In this document: one piece after another, positions 1 to 11,894 of the stretch | Position numbering within the stretch: the stretch's first letter is position 1 | Layout of the letters: each line of letters starts with the position of its first letter | Origin: Rhizopus sp. PT2906 | Taxonomy: Eukaryota; Mucoromycota; Mucoromycetes; Mucorales; Rhizopodaceae | Reading direction: 5' to 3' | DNA: 64,000 nt | Assembly (NCBI GenBank): GCA_025529335.1 | Contig: JAMYHX010000002.1 | Coordinates: forward strand, 248,001-312,000 | Notes under the pieces: generated by a model | Told to the model about the DNA's origin: nothing | Database searches by the model: none | Seen by the model: only the letters and a program-made list of their open reading frames with translations | Translations under genes and position numbers: made by a program

Positions 1-1068
1 TAAATATCTATTCATTTTGATTAGTTTTATCATACTTTAGAAGAATGGCTATTTCTTTACTTTAGCACATCTTCTGTATTTGAAACAGGTACTTCTCTCA
101 AGCCTGTCCAAATGATGTGTCCCTTAGTGTCCTCTCTTATGGTAACAGGTGAACGTTCATGAGGTGCAGATGGATTGAGAAGATCAATAAGTTCTTCGTT
201 GTATATTTCAATAAATGAGACAAGAACTGTGTATCGAGTTGATTTATCATTAGAGAGTAAACTTGCATTCGACCCACGTCGAGAAGGAGGCGTCATCATG
301 GATACTGGTCTTAATTTTACATTGGTCGAAAATGATCTTTTAGGTGCTCTTAAACCTGAAGGATGTTGAAGGGTGGATGCAGTAGTGGATGGAAAAGAGC
401 GTTTTGTGGTAATGGTATTGGATGGTGTGTCTTTTTGGATATCATGCAATCTCTGGAACAAGGCTGACATAGCGCGGGGAATGATGCCTATATATAGTAT
501 TGAATAAGGTGCTTTAAATCTTTATGTTTAAAGTACCTTCTTGTTCTGGATTCGCAGGTGACTGGTTATCAATGGCTGTGCCCATGGTATAAGTTTTACC
601 GGATGATGTTTGGCCCTATCAATGTTTATTTAATGTTTATGTTTATTTGTTTGTTCTTATTAAACTCACATAGGCCAAAATGGTAACGTTGTAACCTAAA
701 AAAAGGAAAGATTTAGATGGATAAAAGATTAAAGGAAATGGGATTTACCATCAATGAATCTATCAACAAAATTGGATGCAACTGTATTAAATACTTGTTC
801 CTGAGTACTTGAAGCATCAAAAACATGATCAAACTGGAAAGATTTCTGGTGAGGAACAATGACTACTGAATTTTCATATGCTTTTAACACATCGGAATCA
901 GTAGAATTAGAGAAACGTGGTTGTGCTCTGTCTTGTTGAGTTAAGGGTCGTATTCGTAATGCTATGAAATAAGGTTAAGTATGTGTGTGTGTGTAAGTTA
1001 AAAATAGACTCACCAACTTGGACAGCTGTTGTGTTATTATTGTTGTTGTTGTTGACTGTTGGTGTCAT
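1..1068 (-). CDS. Kinesin motor protein, kinesin-4-like (N-terminal fragment)
   Basis: ATP-driven microtubule motor, cut off by the left window edge. Exons on the minus strand are 1068-1014, 961-749, 695-670, 615-537 and 487-61; a GTAAAG donor follows at 60, so the motor domain continues outside. The first exon is Asn-rich, then comes the start of the motor fold (ALRIRPLTQQD). The P-loop GQTSSGKT falls at about residues 99-106 and SFIEIYNEELIDLL at about 215-228. The text after it (IREDTKGHIIWTGLREV) resembles kinesin-4 motors, but kinesin-7 is not excluded. A Ser/Thr/Pro-rich insert of about 60 residues interrupts the motor between a helix and the strand before SFIEIYNEE. The start is the only upstream ATG that joins in phase. 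Confidence 0.85.
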
Positions 1069-2421
1069 GAATCATAAAGACTTTTTCTTTTATAGAAAAA
1101 GAATATAGATAAAAAAAAATAGGAGTAAGATAAAAAAAAAAAAAGAAGAAAGGATGGTATTATCGTGAGCCGTTATTCTTTTTGAGAGGAGTTTTTTTTA
1201 TATATGTTAAATATATAAAGGAGATTACTAAAGTGCGTGTCTGTATCAGAGAATAAAATTCAGGGGGAGATATGTTTATGATACAGTTATCAGATGTCAA
1301 ATAAAAAAAGGAATGTAAGTATATAAATACGATTTAAATAAAGAAGAAGAAGAGATGAGAAATACACACAACGATATATCAATTGAAAGTTATTTAAGAA
1401 AAGCAGAATTTATAATGTTGCACATGGCTTCTTGGTAAAGCAGCGAAATTGATTTTAATTTACTTGTCTTGGTAATCTAATGTTACATTTCAAATCACTT
1501 CAGGCAGCACAGATAATATTAGACAATTCAAACGATGCTCTTAATCACATTCTAAAGTCTTCTAAATCACTCTATCTCGACCTTCTCGCTTTCACATTTG
1601 CTTCTGTTAACAAGTCAATCTGTTTTCAGTCTTTCTATCCTTATTTTCTCTTTGATTTGACAATTTGAGAGAATATATGAAATGTATAAAGAATAGAAAA
1701 TGAACAATTACAGTTCTTTAAAAGAAACTGTGGAAGCATGCATAAAGCACATCTGTTGCCATGGCAAAAGGCAAACCTTATTTTAAAATACCGCATATAA
1801 TTTTTACCAATAAAGACGCCCAAAGATCAACATTGGATACACAATTTCTTTTTTTTTTTCTTTGTGGATAAAAGTAGAATATACAATGAGATATTGAGAC
1901 TTTTATAAATACGTGAATCTATCATCAAAGAAAAAAAAGATGTCATATATCCTACATCTATTCACAATATTCAATCTCACATCATTGTTAATACCAAAAA
2001 AAAAGGCAGATCTACATATACAATAATCAAATACTTTACAGCTACATACTCCCCAAATCTTCTCACTGAAAAACTGCCTTCTCCGTAAGATTTCTTTGTT
2101 AAACACTGAACGCCTTTCCTTCTCCTCTCTGAATAGAAGGGGAAATGTCGATGATTTTAATAGCATTGATGTCCCTATCCCGCGGTATTATGACAAATAA
2201 TATTAAGTACTTTCCATTCGTAATATTTTTGAGTGTATTTGATTTTACTTGCAATGACTACAAACCTACATTTTGATAAACTGTTCTTATTATCTATTGA
2301 CCATTTCGCTGTCGACCTTGATAATTGTAAAATCAAAAAGGCGATTTTTCTTTGTTATTTCAAGACTTCGTTTCTATCTCAGCTGATATCCTCTTTTTTT
2401 CCCTTTTTCTTTTCTACACAA
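1069..2421. other. Intergenic region, 1.35 kb, divergent promoters
   Basis: This lies between the divergently transcribed kinesin and Tubby-like genes. It is AT-rich with poly-A and poly-T stretches and CT-rich leaders next to both starts. The open frames at 1480-1668, 1641-1823 and 1903-2166 are short, of low complexity, and resemble nothing I recognise. No tRNA-like or repeat structure was noticed. Confidence 0.6.
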
Positions 2422-3673
2422 ATGACTCACCAAGACCTTCAACAAATCTTATACCCACAACTTTCCGCGAATACATTTGAGACCTCAACTACAGTTGAAA
2501 CAGTAGATGACACTGATGAGCTTAATGAGACTCCTGTTGTACCAGCTACGACAGAAACAACTGTAAGAGTAACAAGGCCTCTTCCTCCTATAGATTTTAT
2601 ATTGCCAAGAGCCTTATCTTCTGAAAGAGAACTTCTGGATTTAGCATTCAGGTAATAAAAGAGCCTGTTGTTTTGATATCAAAATGCCCATTCTGTTTAT
2701 TAGACCTGCTGCATTAAATACCCGTGTAACATGTCGAATTCAACGCTGTAGGGATGGACTGGATAAGCTATACCCTCAGTATCACTTATTCATCGAGCAT
2801 CTTTTAACTGGAGAAATGCAACACGTAATGACGGCCAGAAAAAAGAGAAAGAGCAACACGAGCTACTATACGATCACGGGTGTCTATCAAGAAAATAGTC
2901 AGGTAGCCGAAGAAAATGTAGAGCTGGGCAAAGTCAGGTAGGGACATGTGTGTGTATGAATACAGAGACATGTTCTAAAGTAGTAGTTAGATCAAATTTT
3001 CTGGGCACAACCTTTGTTATCTACTCTCATGGTAAAAATCCTTTAAAACGAGAGATGGCTGGAAAGAAGAAAGATCTACCTATACGTGAGGAATTAGGGG
3101 CAGTTCTTTATGTAAATTCTTTGAAGATCCTTTTTATTAGTCGATTAATTTATTTGTAGGATCCCAACATTCTTGGCTTTAAAGGGCCCAGAAAAATGAC
3201 TATACTAATGCATACGTTGACAAGAGATGGAAAGCGACCTGAATTTAGACCTACAAAGGAATCTGAGATGTTACTAAGCAAGTATAAGGAAGGTGGTGCG
3301 CGAGACTTGTTAATATTGCACAATAAAAGTCCACAGTGGAACGAAGGTAAAAATGATACATAGTGTTTTCACTGTCAGTGTGCTGACGTTTCAATTTAGA
3401 GACTCAATCGTTTGTACTCAACTTCAACGGAAGAGTAACACAAGCATCGGTTAAGAACTTTCAAATTGTCCATGACAACGACTGTAAGATACTTTATTTG
3501 TTCAATAGACAATACTAAAACGATATATATATTTAATAGTGGATTACATTGTTATGCAGTTTGGTCGAGTCGAAAGAGACTCTTTTACTATGGATTACAA
3601 ATATCCTATGTGCTTACTTCAGGCCTTTTCAATTGCTCTAACATCGTTTGACGCTAAACTTGCTTGTGAATAA
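2422..3673 (+). CDS. Tubby-like protein (TULP family)
   Basis: Tubby proteins bind phosphoinositides at membranes through a C-terminal beta barrel around a central helix. Six exons (2422-2651, 2704-2937, 2991-3111, 3160-3346, 3400-3483, 3540-3673) join in phase to give 329 aa. An acidic, Thr-rich N-terminus of about 65 residues precedes a full tubby domain. Recognisable pieces in order are [60 protein letters not shown] and [19 protein letters not shown]. The protein ends in the canonical [12 protein letters not shown] 2422 lies after a T-rich leader; an in-frame ATG at 2233 would add a hydrophobic stretch that looks like translated leader. No F-box is present, unlike most plant homologues. 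Its role in fungi is poorly defined. Confidence 0.95.
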
Positions 3674-3866
3674 AGTTAAATGTAGAACGCGATCGTTAAG
3701 AAGAAAATGAACACTCTCCCTGACCCGAGCACACTGCTTAATTAGGAAATTCCTTGTTACTTAATTTTGTTTTAAATGTCAAATGTATAAATACTTAATC
3801 CGTCGTAACCCCGTCTTTACTTTCTTTTTTTCTTTTTTTGTTCACGCTGTCCCTTTTTATACTAAA

Positions 3867-5129
3867 ATGTTATCCAACAGAAGCGAACGCAGAGCGATTC
3901 AAAGAGCCGAATTAAAAAAGTTGAAAAAGGAGGAAAAGAAGCAAGCATTGAACGGAATGAATTCAAATCGGTTCAACTCCAAAAAGTATCCAAAAGCATC
4001 TCATCCTATTCAATTAGCATACAAAAAACGCGAAAATATGCAATCTACGGATACATTTACTATAGAATACATACATCTTGCCCCTTCCTACCACGATACC
4101 GATCAAGACAGTGTTGGTTCTTTAAGCAGCAATGAACTTGAGACTGCATTGGTCAGTCCTGAAGAAAGCAGTGATGAAGACTTGAAGGATTACCCTCTTG
4201 CAGATAAATTGTCTGGTATGGAATTAGCGTCAGCGGGCACTGGATATCCCTTGATCGACAAAGAAAACAGCGGCATCATTGTGGTTGAAAGCACAGAGCT
4301 TGAAGGCTTGAAGACAATGTCACTTCATGAGCTCACTGATTCCTTTATAGAGGATAGACATGCCGTGAGAGATTTTCAAGATCAGCACGACCGTCTCGAC
4401 AAGAGTACAGTCCTTCTGGAGTGTATCACCATGGCTGAAACACAGGGTTTAAACGGTACAAACAAACAGAGTAATGACGATGGTATCATGGATAGCTTGG
4501 ACATTTCATTCAACAAAAGTACATCTGCTCATGATCAGAATGAAGTGGCAATCGATGGCAATACATTTGGATGTCAGATTATCAACCCACTTGAATTAAC
4601 TGCCGAGCCAGAAGCCTGGAAATCAGAAAGCAGCCGTATATCAGCCAATGACGACGCTCTAGTGGATACCATTAGTGGTAGTTCCGACAATCAATGCACG
4701 TTTTTGCCACTAGGTGGAGATGATCAAGAATACATGTGCAAGGCTTCTTGTGATACTTTAGGAGAGGAAACAATTGAATTGAGAGGGAATCAGGAGAAAG
4801 AAGTTAGGGCTGAGGCGAAAACAGCCCAAGGTAAAGCATCCTCTACGCCAACACTTTTATTAGCAACGCCAAAGCCTCAAAATCAAGCGACTCCTAGTGA
4901 GTCACAAAGCTATACGATAACCTCACTACGTGGCTCGAATTCTATAGAAAAGAAAAAGAAGAGCGTGTTCACTCGTGTGTTTAGAAAAGAGTCTAAAAAG
5001 GTACACATTTCTCTTGGCTTTACACTTTGCTAACAAACTCTTTAGGAACCAAAAAAGACCAGTTCAGGGACAAAGACTGAAGAAAAGGCAGAAAATAGGA
5101 AGAAATGGAAAATATGGAAAAAGCTATAA
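3867..5129 (+). CDS. Unrecognised low-complexity protein (405 aa)
   Basis: I do not recognise this gene. Two exons, 3867-5000 and 5046-5129, are joined by a 45-nt intron with a clear CTAAC branch site. The product has a basic, probably coiled N-terminus (SERRAIQRAELKKLKKEEKK), a long acidic and polar middle without a visible fold, and a Lys-rich C-terminus ending KKWKIWKKL. The long middle suggests an intrinsically disordered scaffold or linker. Its stop is only 48 bp before the start of the sorting nexin on the same strand. Skipping the last exon to the acceptor at 5173-5174 keeps the frame open into the nexin, so this may instead be the disordered N-terminus of one larger PX-BAR protein. 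Confidence 0.6.
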
Positions 5130-5177
5130 TAAATCAAGCTTTAACTGTTTATCTAATCACATATATGACCGCAGTTT

Positions 5178-7006
5178 ATGCTGCAACTTTTGCAAAAGGG
5201 ACAGGTTTTGAAAGACCGATTGTTTGTGTTTTTCACACAAAAAGCTTTGTTCATTCGAATGAACCTAACTGTGCCTGAAGCAGCCGCTACACCAGACACA
5301 ATACAGTTTAAGCTGGTCTACACAGATAGTGAAGTAAAATAGTAACAATTATTACTTACATTTTATGCTAAACAAAAAGCAACATAAAGGGAGAAACTGT
5401 CGTGTTTCGTACTTTCCCCCAAATAAGTTGGATCTATAATAGATTGTCAAAGGCATTTCTAACCATCGTGCTTCCACCATTGCCTGAGAAACCACTTACA
5501 TCGCAAATTGATGACCAAGATTATGTTGAGCGAAAAAGATTACAGGTCGAAAGATTCTTTAAGAAACTTACATCTCGAGCGGAACTTGTGAATCAACAGG
5601 ACTTTGTTCATTTCCTATCAAGCGATATGGTGTGTATAGAATTATATAGTTATATATCAAAACTGACCTTTAGTAGACACCAACAGAAGTTGGACCACTC
5701 ACGACTGGTGTACTTTCTTTCCTAAGGTTTAACAAAAAACCAAACACAGACAAAGGATTTAAATCGTACAAGGCATCCGAACTTATCGAAGGAGTAAGTA
5801 ACGATAGAACAAACAACATAAGCTGACTGATCAATAGAATGATCAAGATACGTTTCATAAGCATCAAATATATATTCTATTACAGGAAACCTATTTTGGA
5901 TCAATAGCAGAGTCCTTAAATCAGCTTATTCAAGTGAGGGAATGTTTAGGCGACGCATTAATCCAGATGGGTGATTTAATAATTGAGACAACACAGAGTA
6001 AATACAGACTAGGGCCTGGTGCCAAGCCTGAAGCGAGAGATTTGCAAAGGAACCTTGATAAAAGAATGCAGATATTTGGTTTGTTGATGGATGAGCTAGG
6101 ATTCATATTCACAAGACAGGGAAAAGAAGAAAACATGAAGTTTGGTGATGTGATGATTGAATATAAAAACTCATTGGATCCGTTAAAGGTAAAGTTTATA
6201 CTCTATCACTTCTTTTTAGTAATAGCGTAGGTCGTTTTTAATACGAGAACCGTAAGTTTGATGGACTATGTTGAACATTTAAAGATCAGAAATAAGAAGA
6301 GAGATCGTGCAGATAAATCAAAGCTACGACTAGGCTTAAATCACCCAGAGGTGAAGCAAGTGATTGCTGAAGAAATAGAGGTAAAGGATAGAATCACAAA
6401 GAGTTTATCTAAAATCATGTAAAGGCTTCTCAGTTGTTGGAAGAAAAGAAAAAGAAGTTTGACAAAGTACAAGCAAAGGTTAAACAGGAAATCAAATTAT
6501 TTGAGAACCAAAAGATCAAAGATTTGAAAAAGGCCATAAAAGATTATGTGAATCTAAGTATACGATATGAAAAAATAAAGTTGCAAAATTTAGAGAAAAC
6601 AGTAAACGAAATGCAGCAGCCCGTGATCAAATCAGCCACACCATTTATTTATCAACAGCAGCAGCAACAGCAGCATGAAGAGGAAGAGCAACAGGAAGAG
6701 CAGGGGATGTCATCATCCTCTTCTGGTAATTCATCTACATCTAAACAAAAGAAACGAAGACAGAAGCAGAAACAGCATTTACGCCAAAACTACAGTGAAT
6801 TGAAGAAACCTTTGCAATCATCAGCATCTTTACCGACTAGACATAAGAATGAGCTAGATCATCCTTCAGATTGTTCTGAAACAAGCGGTAATAGCTGTCT
6901 TAAAAAGGCTATACAAGTGCCATCAAAAGACAGTGAGTCTGCCAGTAAAATATCGTTATCTGCATCTTATGATGACCGTTACTTAAAATACCCTCTTCAC
7001 TCTTAA
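5178..7006 (+). CDS. PX-BAR sorting nexin, SNX5/6-like (retromer associated)
   Basis: A sorting nexin that would bind endosomal phosphoinositides and curved membrane and help retromer-type retrieval. Exons 5178-5333, 5390-5629, 5677-5793, 5886-6188, 6231-6380 and 6425-7006 give 515 aa. The PX domain (about residues 30-130) reads MNLTVPEAAATPDTIQFKLV, then FPQISWIYNRLSK and VLPPLPEKP, closest in style to SNX5/SNX6; fungal Vps17 is an alternative. A BAR helical region follows at about 170-400 (SIAESLNQLIQVRECLGDAL, NTRTVSLMDYVEHLKI). After a poly-Gln/Glu patch near residue 400 the tail is basic, Ser-rich and probably disordered. The start is uncertain because an upstream acceptor at 5173-5174 could join the preceding gene in frame. 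Confidence 0.85.
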
Positions 7007-7030
7007 TCTATTTTTCCTTATTCTTTATTA

Positions 7031-8905
7031 TTAAAAATTATCAAAATTTCCATATGTGTTTCCTGTCTTTAACTTCTTTTGTGCCGTTTCTTGCTCTTCT
7101 TTACTCATTTCGCTGTTATTTCTTTTCGCTAAGCTCTGCTGCAAGTATTTACCAACTCCACCTTCTGCTTTCTTTGACACACTCGGTCCAAACCAACCCA
7201 TCTTTTCTTCTTTCTCGCGCCTTTTTTGCATTTCCTCATTCTCTGCTTCTGCATTAGCTTCATGAGCCAATTTGTTTTTCAGTCTTCGTTGATATTCTTC
7301 AAATGGATCCACAAACACTTGAATTTCCTTTATCTTGATCTCTCTTTCAGGTCTGTCTTTTTCATCCACAGGTACTGCTTCCAGTTTAGCAAGTACATCT
7401 AGTCCTCCTACCACTTTACCAAATACTGTATGTTGTCCATCCAAATGAGGAGCAGCAGCATAGGTAATAAAACTGGCCATATTGTTTTAGTCACAGCTTT
7501 AATGTATTTAAATAACTTACAATTGTGATCCATTGGTATCCTTGCCCTTATTGGCCATACTCAACACGCCACGGGCATTATGAGTGAGTGTAGTCTTGAT
7601 CTCGTCGGGAAAAGATCTTTTCCAGATACTTTCTCCTCCTTTACCGGTTCCTGTAGGATCGCCTCCTTGAATCTAACATAGAATTAGTCGTCACCATCAT
7701 ACAAAATATACGGCAATTACCATGAAATTTTTTATGTTTCTATGGAAAATGACATTATTATAGTATCCAGTTTTTGCAAGTTGCACGAAATTATGACAGG
7801 TTCGGGGAACCTAAGTTCTGCATAATCAGTTTCCATAGCAATAGAATGCCTTTTTTTTTTCTTCTTCTACTTTTTACCTTATCACTGTGTAGTTCGACAT
7901 TGATGTTACCATAATTGGTAATAATGCGTGCATAGGACTTCTTTTTGATCTTTTTGTACATAAACTCTTCTTCATCAATGAGTGCTCTTGTACTAGCAGT
8001 GTATGTATTCAAAGCAGTAGAAGTAAATGATTCGGCAGCTTCACCTGTTGTATAATGTGCAGCGTTGTAAGGTAAGGTAGCTTTCTTTTGGTGGAATGAG
8101 GTTGGTGCCGTCTTCTTCTTTTCAACCGCTGTTTCACTCGTTTCGGTATTATTCTTTTTTTGTAACTCTTCAAATACTTTTTTTGTATTTCCCATTCCAG
8201 CAACGTTTATATTGTTGATAGGCTTTCGTTTCTCAAGCTCTTCAGCTAAAATAAATGTTAATAAACTAAGAGCGAGCTACAAATCAATAGTACCTGCATT
8301 GACCACACGCTTGTTCTTATTAAGATAGTCAAATTTCGACATGTCCTTGTTTTCTAGGTTGTGAGGATCCTTCATTCATAGGGTTAGTGTGTAGATAGAA
8401 TAAAAAGTATTTGCATTACCTGAATCATGATGATATCCTTTCTCGTAAATGGTTCATCAGTCAATAAATCCTTCCAATGTTTTGCTTTGACGTTCAGTTT
8501 TTCAATGGTATCATATGCAAAAACATTACCACTTGTCTTGATAGCTGCGATCGCTGTGTGATCTGAAAATACTTTATATGTAACAGGACAATAATATTCA
8601 TCCTTGTCATTCTTGAAAAAGTTGAGCTTGATCAGATTCTTTGCTTCCAACTTTTCTCCAGTCACTGGGTTTGTGCCATATTTTTTGATATAAGGAATAA
8701 TATTAACTAGATCAAATACAATTCCTTCAGGTGTACACACAGGATGTTCAAATGGTTGAAGGGAAAGTGAACAACAATAAAAAGGCAAGCGCTTGAATCC
8801 TCCAGAGGACTTGTGCCCAGTTATACCCGTAGAAGCTGAATGCTGACCAACTTCTCCACTCCATTCTGAGTGTGTGATGTATAATTTATCTGTCCATTTA
8901 CCCAT
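7031..8905 (-). CDS. cyp8: U-box peptidyl-prolyl cis-trans isomerase, PPIL2/Cyp60 type
   Basis: Nuclear cyclophilin with a U-box E3 ligase domain; the human homologue PPIL2 is spliceosome-associated, and Rhizopus names its copy cyp8. Exons on the minus strand are 8905-8420, 8369-8294, 8245-7878, 7810-7721, 7672-7521 and 7472-7031, giving 537 aa, near the family length of about 520-535. It starts [15 protein letters not shown] as in all homologues. A modified U-box spans about 40-110 ([18 protein letters not shown]). The cyclophilin domain spans about 285-440, with [19 protein letters not shown] and [20 protein letters not shown]. The active-site Arg is kept, while the usual cyclosporin-contact Trp is replaced by His in PHLDGQHT, as in PPIL2. 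Its stop is 24 bp from that of the convergent sorting nexin. Confidence 0.96.
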
Positions 8906-9243
8906 CTTGCCAAGTTTAAGAAAAGAAAAAAAAAAATGCAGTTATGCCGGACTTTGAACAATAAGCAGCTCTTGTATTCTGCCCAAGAGATATCCTTTTG
9001 TTTGGCATATCTTTTATAGATTGAATTCATTGGTTAAAGAGCTCTTAGAAAAATAAATATACATTTATGAATACTCTTGTACATGCGGCACATGTTTCTT
9101 ACATCGCTCTTATGGAAGAAAATAAATAACTGCACTATTTCGCCAATTTGTTTGAAGCCATAAAACAAGTGTCAAAATCTGAGTAGAAATTTCCAAGTCA
9201 ACGAACTATTTGGAAAAAAAAGGGTCCTTTTTTGTTTTTGCTC
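8906..9243. promoter_or_regulatory. Divergent promoter region of cyclophilin and DDHD genes
   Basis: This 338-bp interval separates two divergent starts and must hold both promoters. It is A/T-rich. The tract GGGTCCTTTTTT begins at 9222, only 22 bp before the DDHD ATG; the same sequence occurs at a similar spot before the mS23 gene. No coding potential beyond frame shadows is seen. Confidence 0.6.
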
Positions 9244-11863
9244 ATGTTGGAACCTAACGCACCATTACAAAGAAGTGCTTCACCCATTAGACGTAACCCT
9301 CGACCTTTAAGTTTAATCCCTGATCTTGATGTACCACCTTTAATACCACGCTGGTAAAGATATACATTTAATATAAAAACAGTTGTAAATAAGACAGTGT
9401 TAACTTAGGTTTCACGCTATTGATAACCCTCTTATCGACCCAATATCTATCAGAAAGGCAAAGAGCTCTTCCAATTTGAATAAGTCAACTATACCCAAAA
9501 GCCCGTCAACACCCAAGGTTTCTACGAAATGGGTACCTTTTTCGCAACGTGACTCTGCTGCTTTGGAAAAAGCATATCAGGTAAATGCAATCCTTATTTA
9601 CAACATGACAAAGGATTAATTATTTGAATATAAAAAAGAATAACGATGTTAGAGCTAAAGTTCCTGTCAATGAAGATCACCTATTTGAAGTGGACGTCTC
9701 ACAACGTACTATCAGTCCAGTCTATTGGGAAGGTCCAACCTACGAAGTAAGAAGAGCAACATGGTTTATGCAAGCAGACGGTTGGGTTCCCTGTGAAGAA
9801 AATCTGGCAGAACAAATTGAACTAGGCTATTAGTAGGATAGTCTTTTTTTTTTTGAAATATTACCTCACTAACCATTATATATATATGCTAGCAAACACA
9901 AACCATACAACACAAAGACTGCTTCAGGAACAGAGGATGAGTCAACAGAAGAAAAAAAACTAGATGAAATTGTAGACAAAAAATGGAACTTATTAGGTCC
10001 TTATCTTGGACAACATATTGTCTACACAGGAAAAAATCAAGCCTGGCTATTCTCGTAAGCAACTTGTATATAAAAAGATCACATTAATACAAAAATGAAC
10101 TTATACATCAAACAGGAACAGTACGAGTAGTAAATTTGCCAAGAGTATCATCACACGGCTTACCAACAAGCAAAATTTGGGTGGCACGCGTTTGATTCGA
10201 GGATATCCTGAAGTAGAAGAAATAACGAAAAAATCGAAAAGTACGGCTAAGCAGATGACTGAAGATAATAAAGAGTCGGATAATGAGGAAGAGCAGCAGG
10301 AATTACAGGAAGCCGAAGATTATGCAAATGAAGATAGCGAAGGGGAAGTGCGAAATATTGACCATTTGATGTTTGTCATTCATGGAGTAGGACAAAAGAT
10401 GTCAGAAAGGACAGGGCAAACATTTGTACATGATGTCAATATGATGAGAAAGACTTTAAAGCTGGCCTATCCTGCTGTGATAGCAACTACAGATACACCT
10501 CAACGACCTAATGGCATTCAGGTACTACCAATCATGTGGAGACAGGACGTCAAGTTTGGAATGGCAGCAGACGATGAAGAGGGATGTGAAGCTGATTTGG
10601 GTACTGTGGGTGTGGAGGATGGCTGCCCTACACTGGATGAACTAACGCTTGAGGGAGTGCCAAATATACGAACGGTAGTCTCTGATGTACTTTTGGATGT
10701 ACCACTGTATATGACACCGAGATATAGAGAACAAATGACACAGATCATTACTAGAGAAATTAATAGAGTCTATCGCTTATTCATTCAACGCAACCCTGAA
10801 TTTCAAGACAAAGGAAAGGTCTCTATTTTCGGTCATTCCTTGGGCGTAAGTATCTTTTAATTGAAGATCGTTTGTTTGCTAATATACATATATATTAGTC
10901 TCTACTAGCATTTGATATGCTGAGTTTACAGCCACCTGCAGTACCCACCGAAATTGTAGAGGAACCTCGACCTTCGACGAGCGAGAAAAGCAAGTTGCCA
11001 CCGCTTTTATTCCCAGTTGACAATTTCTTTGCAGCTGGTTCACCTTTAGGTGTCATTCTTTTATTAAGAGGATTCAAAATTGCGTCGAGAAAATCACTGG
11101 ACCCAGCAAGCATGCACCAGGCATTGTCTGACATAAAAGCGCCTTCAGCTTCATCCATTAACTTTTGTTATCCAGCTGTGGAAAATCTATACAACATATT
11201 CCACAAGGTATAATAGCATATTATTGCTCTTGAAAAAAGTATTCATTGTTATGTTAGTCTGATCCTGTAGCCTATCGCTTGGAACCACTGATTGCTCGTC
11301 ATTATACAACCAAATTAAAACCAGAGCCTATACCGTACATGAAAGGAGGACTGAAAAGCGTGATTGAAGCTAGCTTTAATGTGGGCAGTGGAATAGCTAA
11401 CCGTGCAGGAGCAATGTATGAGTCGATCAAGATCGGACTAACTACCAACTTATTTATGCGTGGACTGGGATTAACGAGGCAACAAATATATGAAGATACA
11501 CATCCTAAACCAGACGTTATTCAGAAAGAGGAAGAAAGTACAGACGAAGTTTATAAATTCAATGTAAATAGAACACGGTCCAATAGTGACCCAGCTCATG
11601 CATTTAAGACATCATCCAGCAATTTCCAAAAATCAAGCAATATGAAAGGAAGCCCACGTAAATCACCACCAGTACCTTTACCAACAGTGAATTATTCAGC
11701 TGGAGCAAAGAAACTGAAAATGCTAAACGTAACTGGTAGAGTAGATTATTGTTTACAAGAAGGTTTATTAGAGAATCCGTATTTAAGCGCATTCAGTGCA
11801 CATATGCAGTACTGGCAAGACTTGGATGTTGCGGCTTTCCTTATAAAGCAAATCTACAAATAA
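9244..11863 (+). CDS. DDHD-domain phospholipase A1-like protein
   Basis: Intracellular phosphatidic-acid-preferring phospholipase A1 family (DDHD1/DDHD2/SEC23IP; yeast YOR022C), acting on ER, Golgi or mitochondrial lipids. Exons 9244-9353, 9409-9580, 9639-9832, 9893-10054, 10116-10845, 10899-11207 and 11258-11863 give 760 aa. The N-terminal module holds SPVYWEGPTYEVRRATWF. An acidic linker follows, then a lipase core with FVIHGVGQKMSERTGQTF and the nucleophile motif GHSLG at about 452-456 (Ser454), right at an exon end. The DDHD domain runs from about 470 to the end: FFAAGSPLGVILLLRG, then RVDYCLQEG and AHMQYWQDLDVAAFL, which supply the metal-binding-type Asp and His residues. Two pieces near 560-620 are low complexity. 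It converges on trehalase with 31 bp between stops. Confidence 0.95.
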
Positions 11864-11894
11864 AGATCTCTCTCTTTCTTTCTGTGTGTGTACT

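Noticed and set aside
4975..5211. 78-codon basic frame overlapping the end of the 405-aa protein
   Set aside because: Out of phase with the splice site whose branch point is clear; shadow of the real exon.
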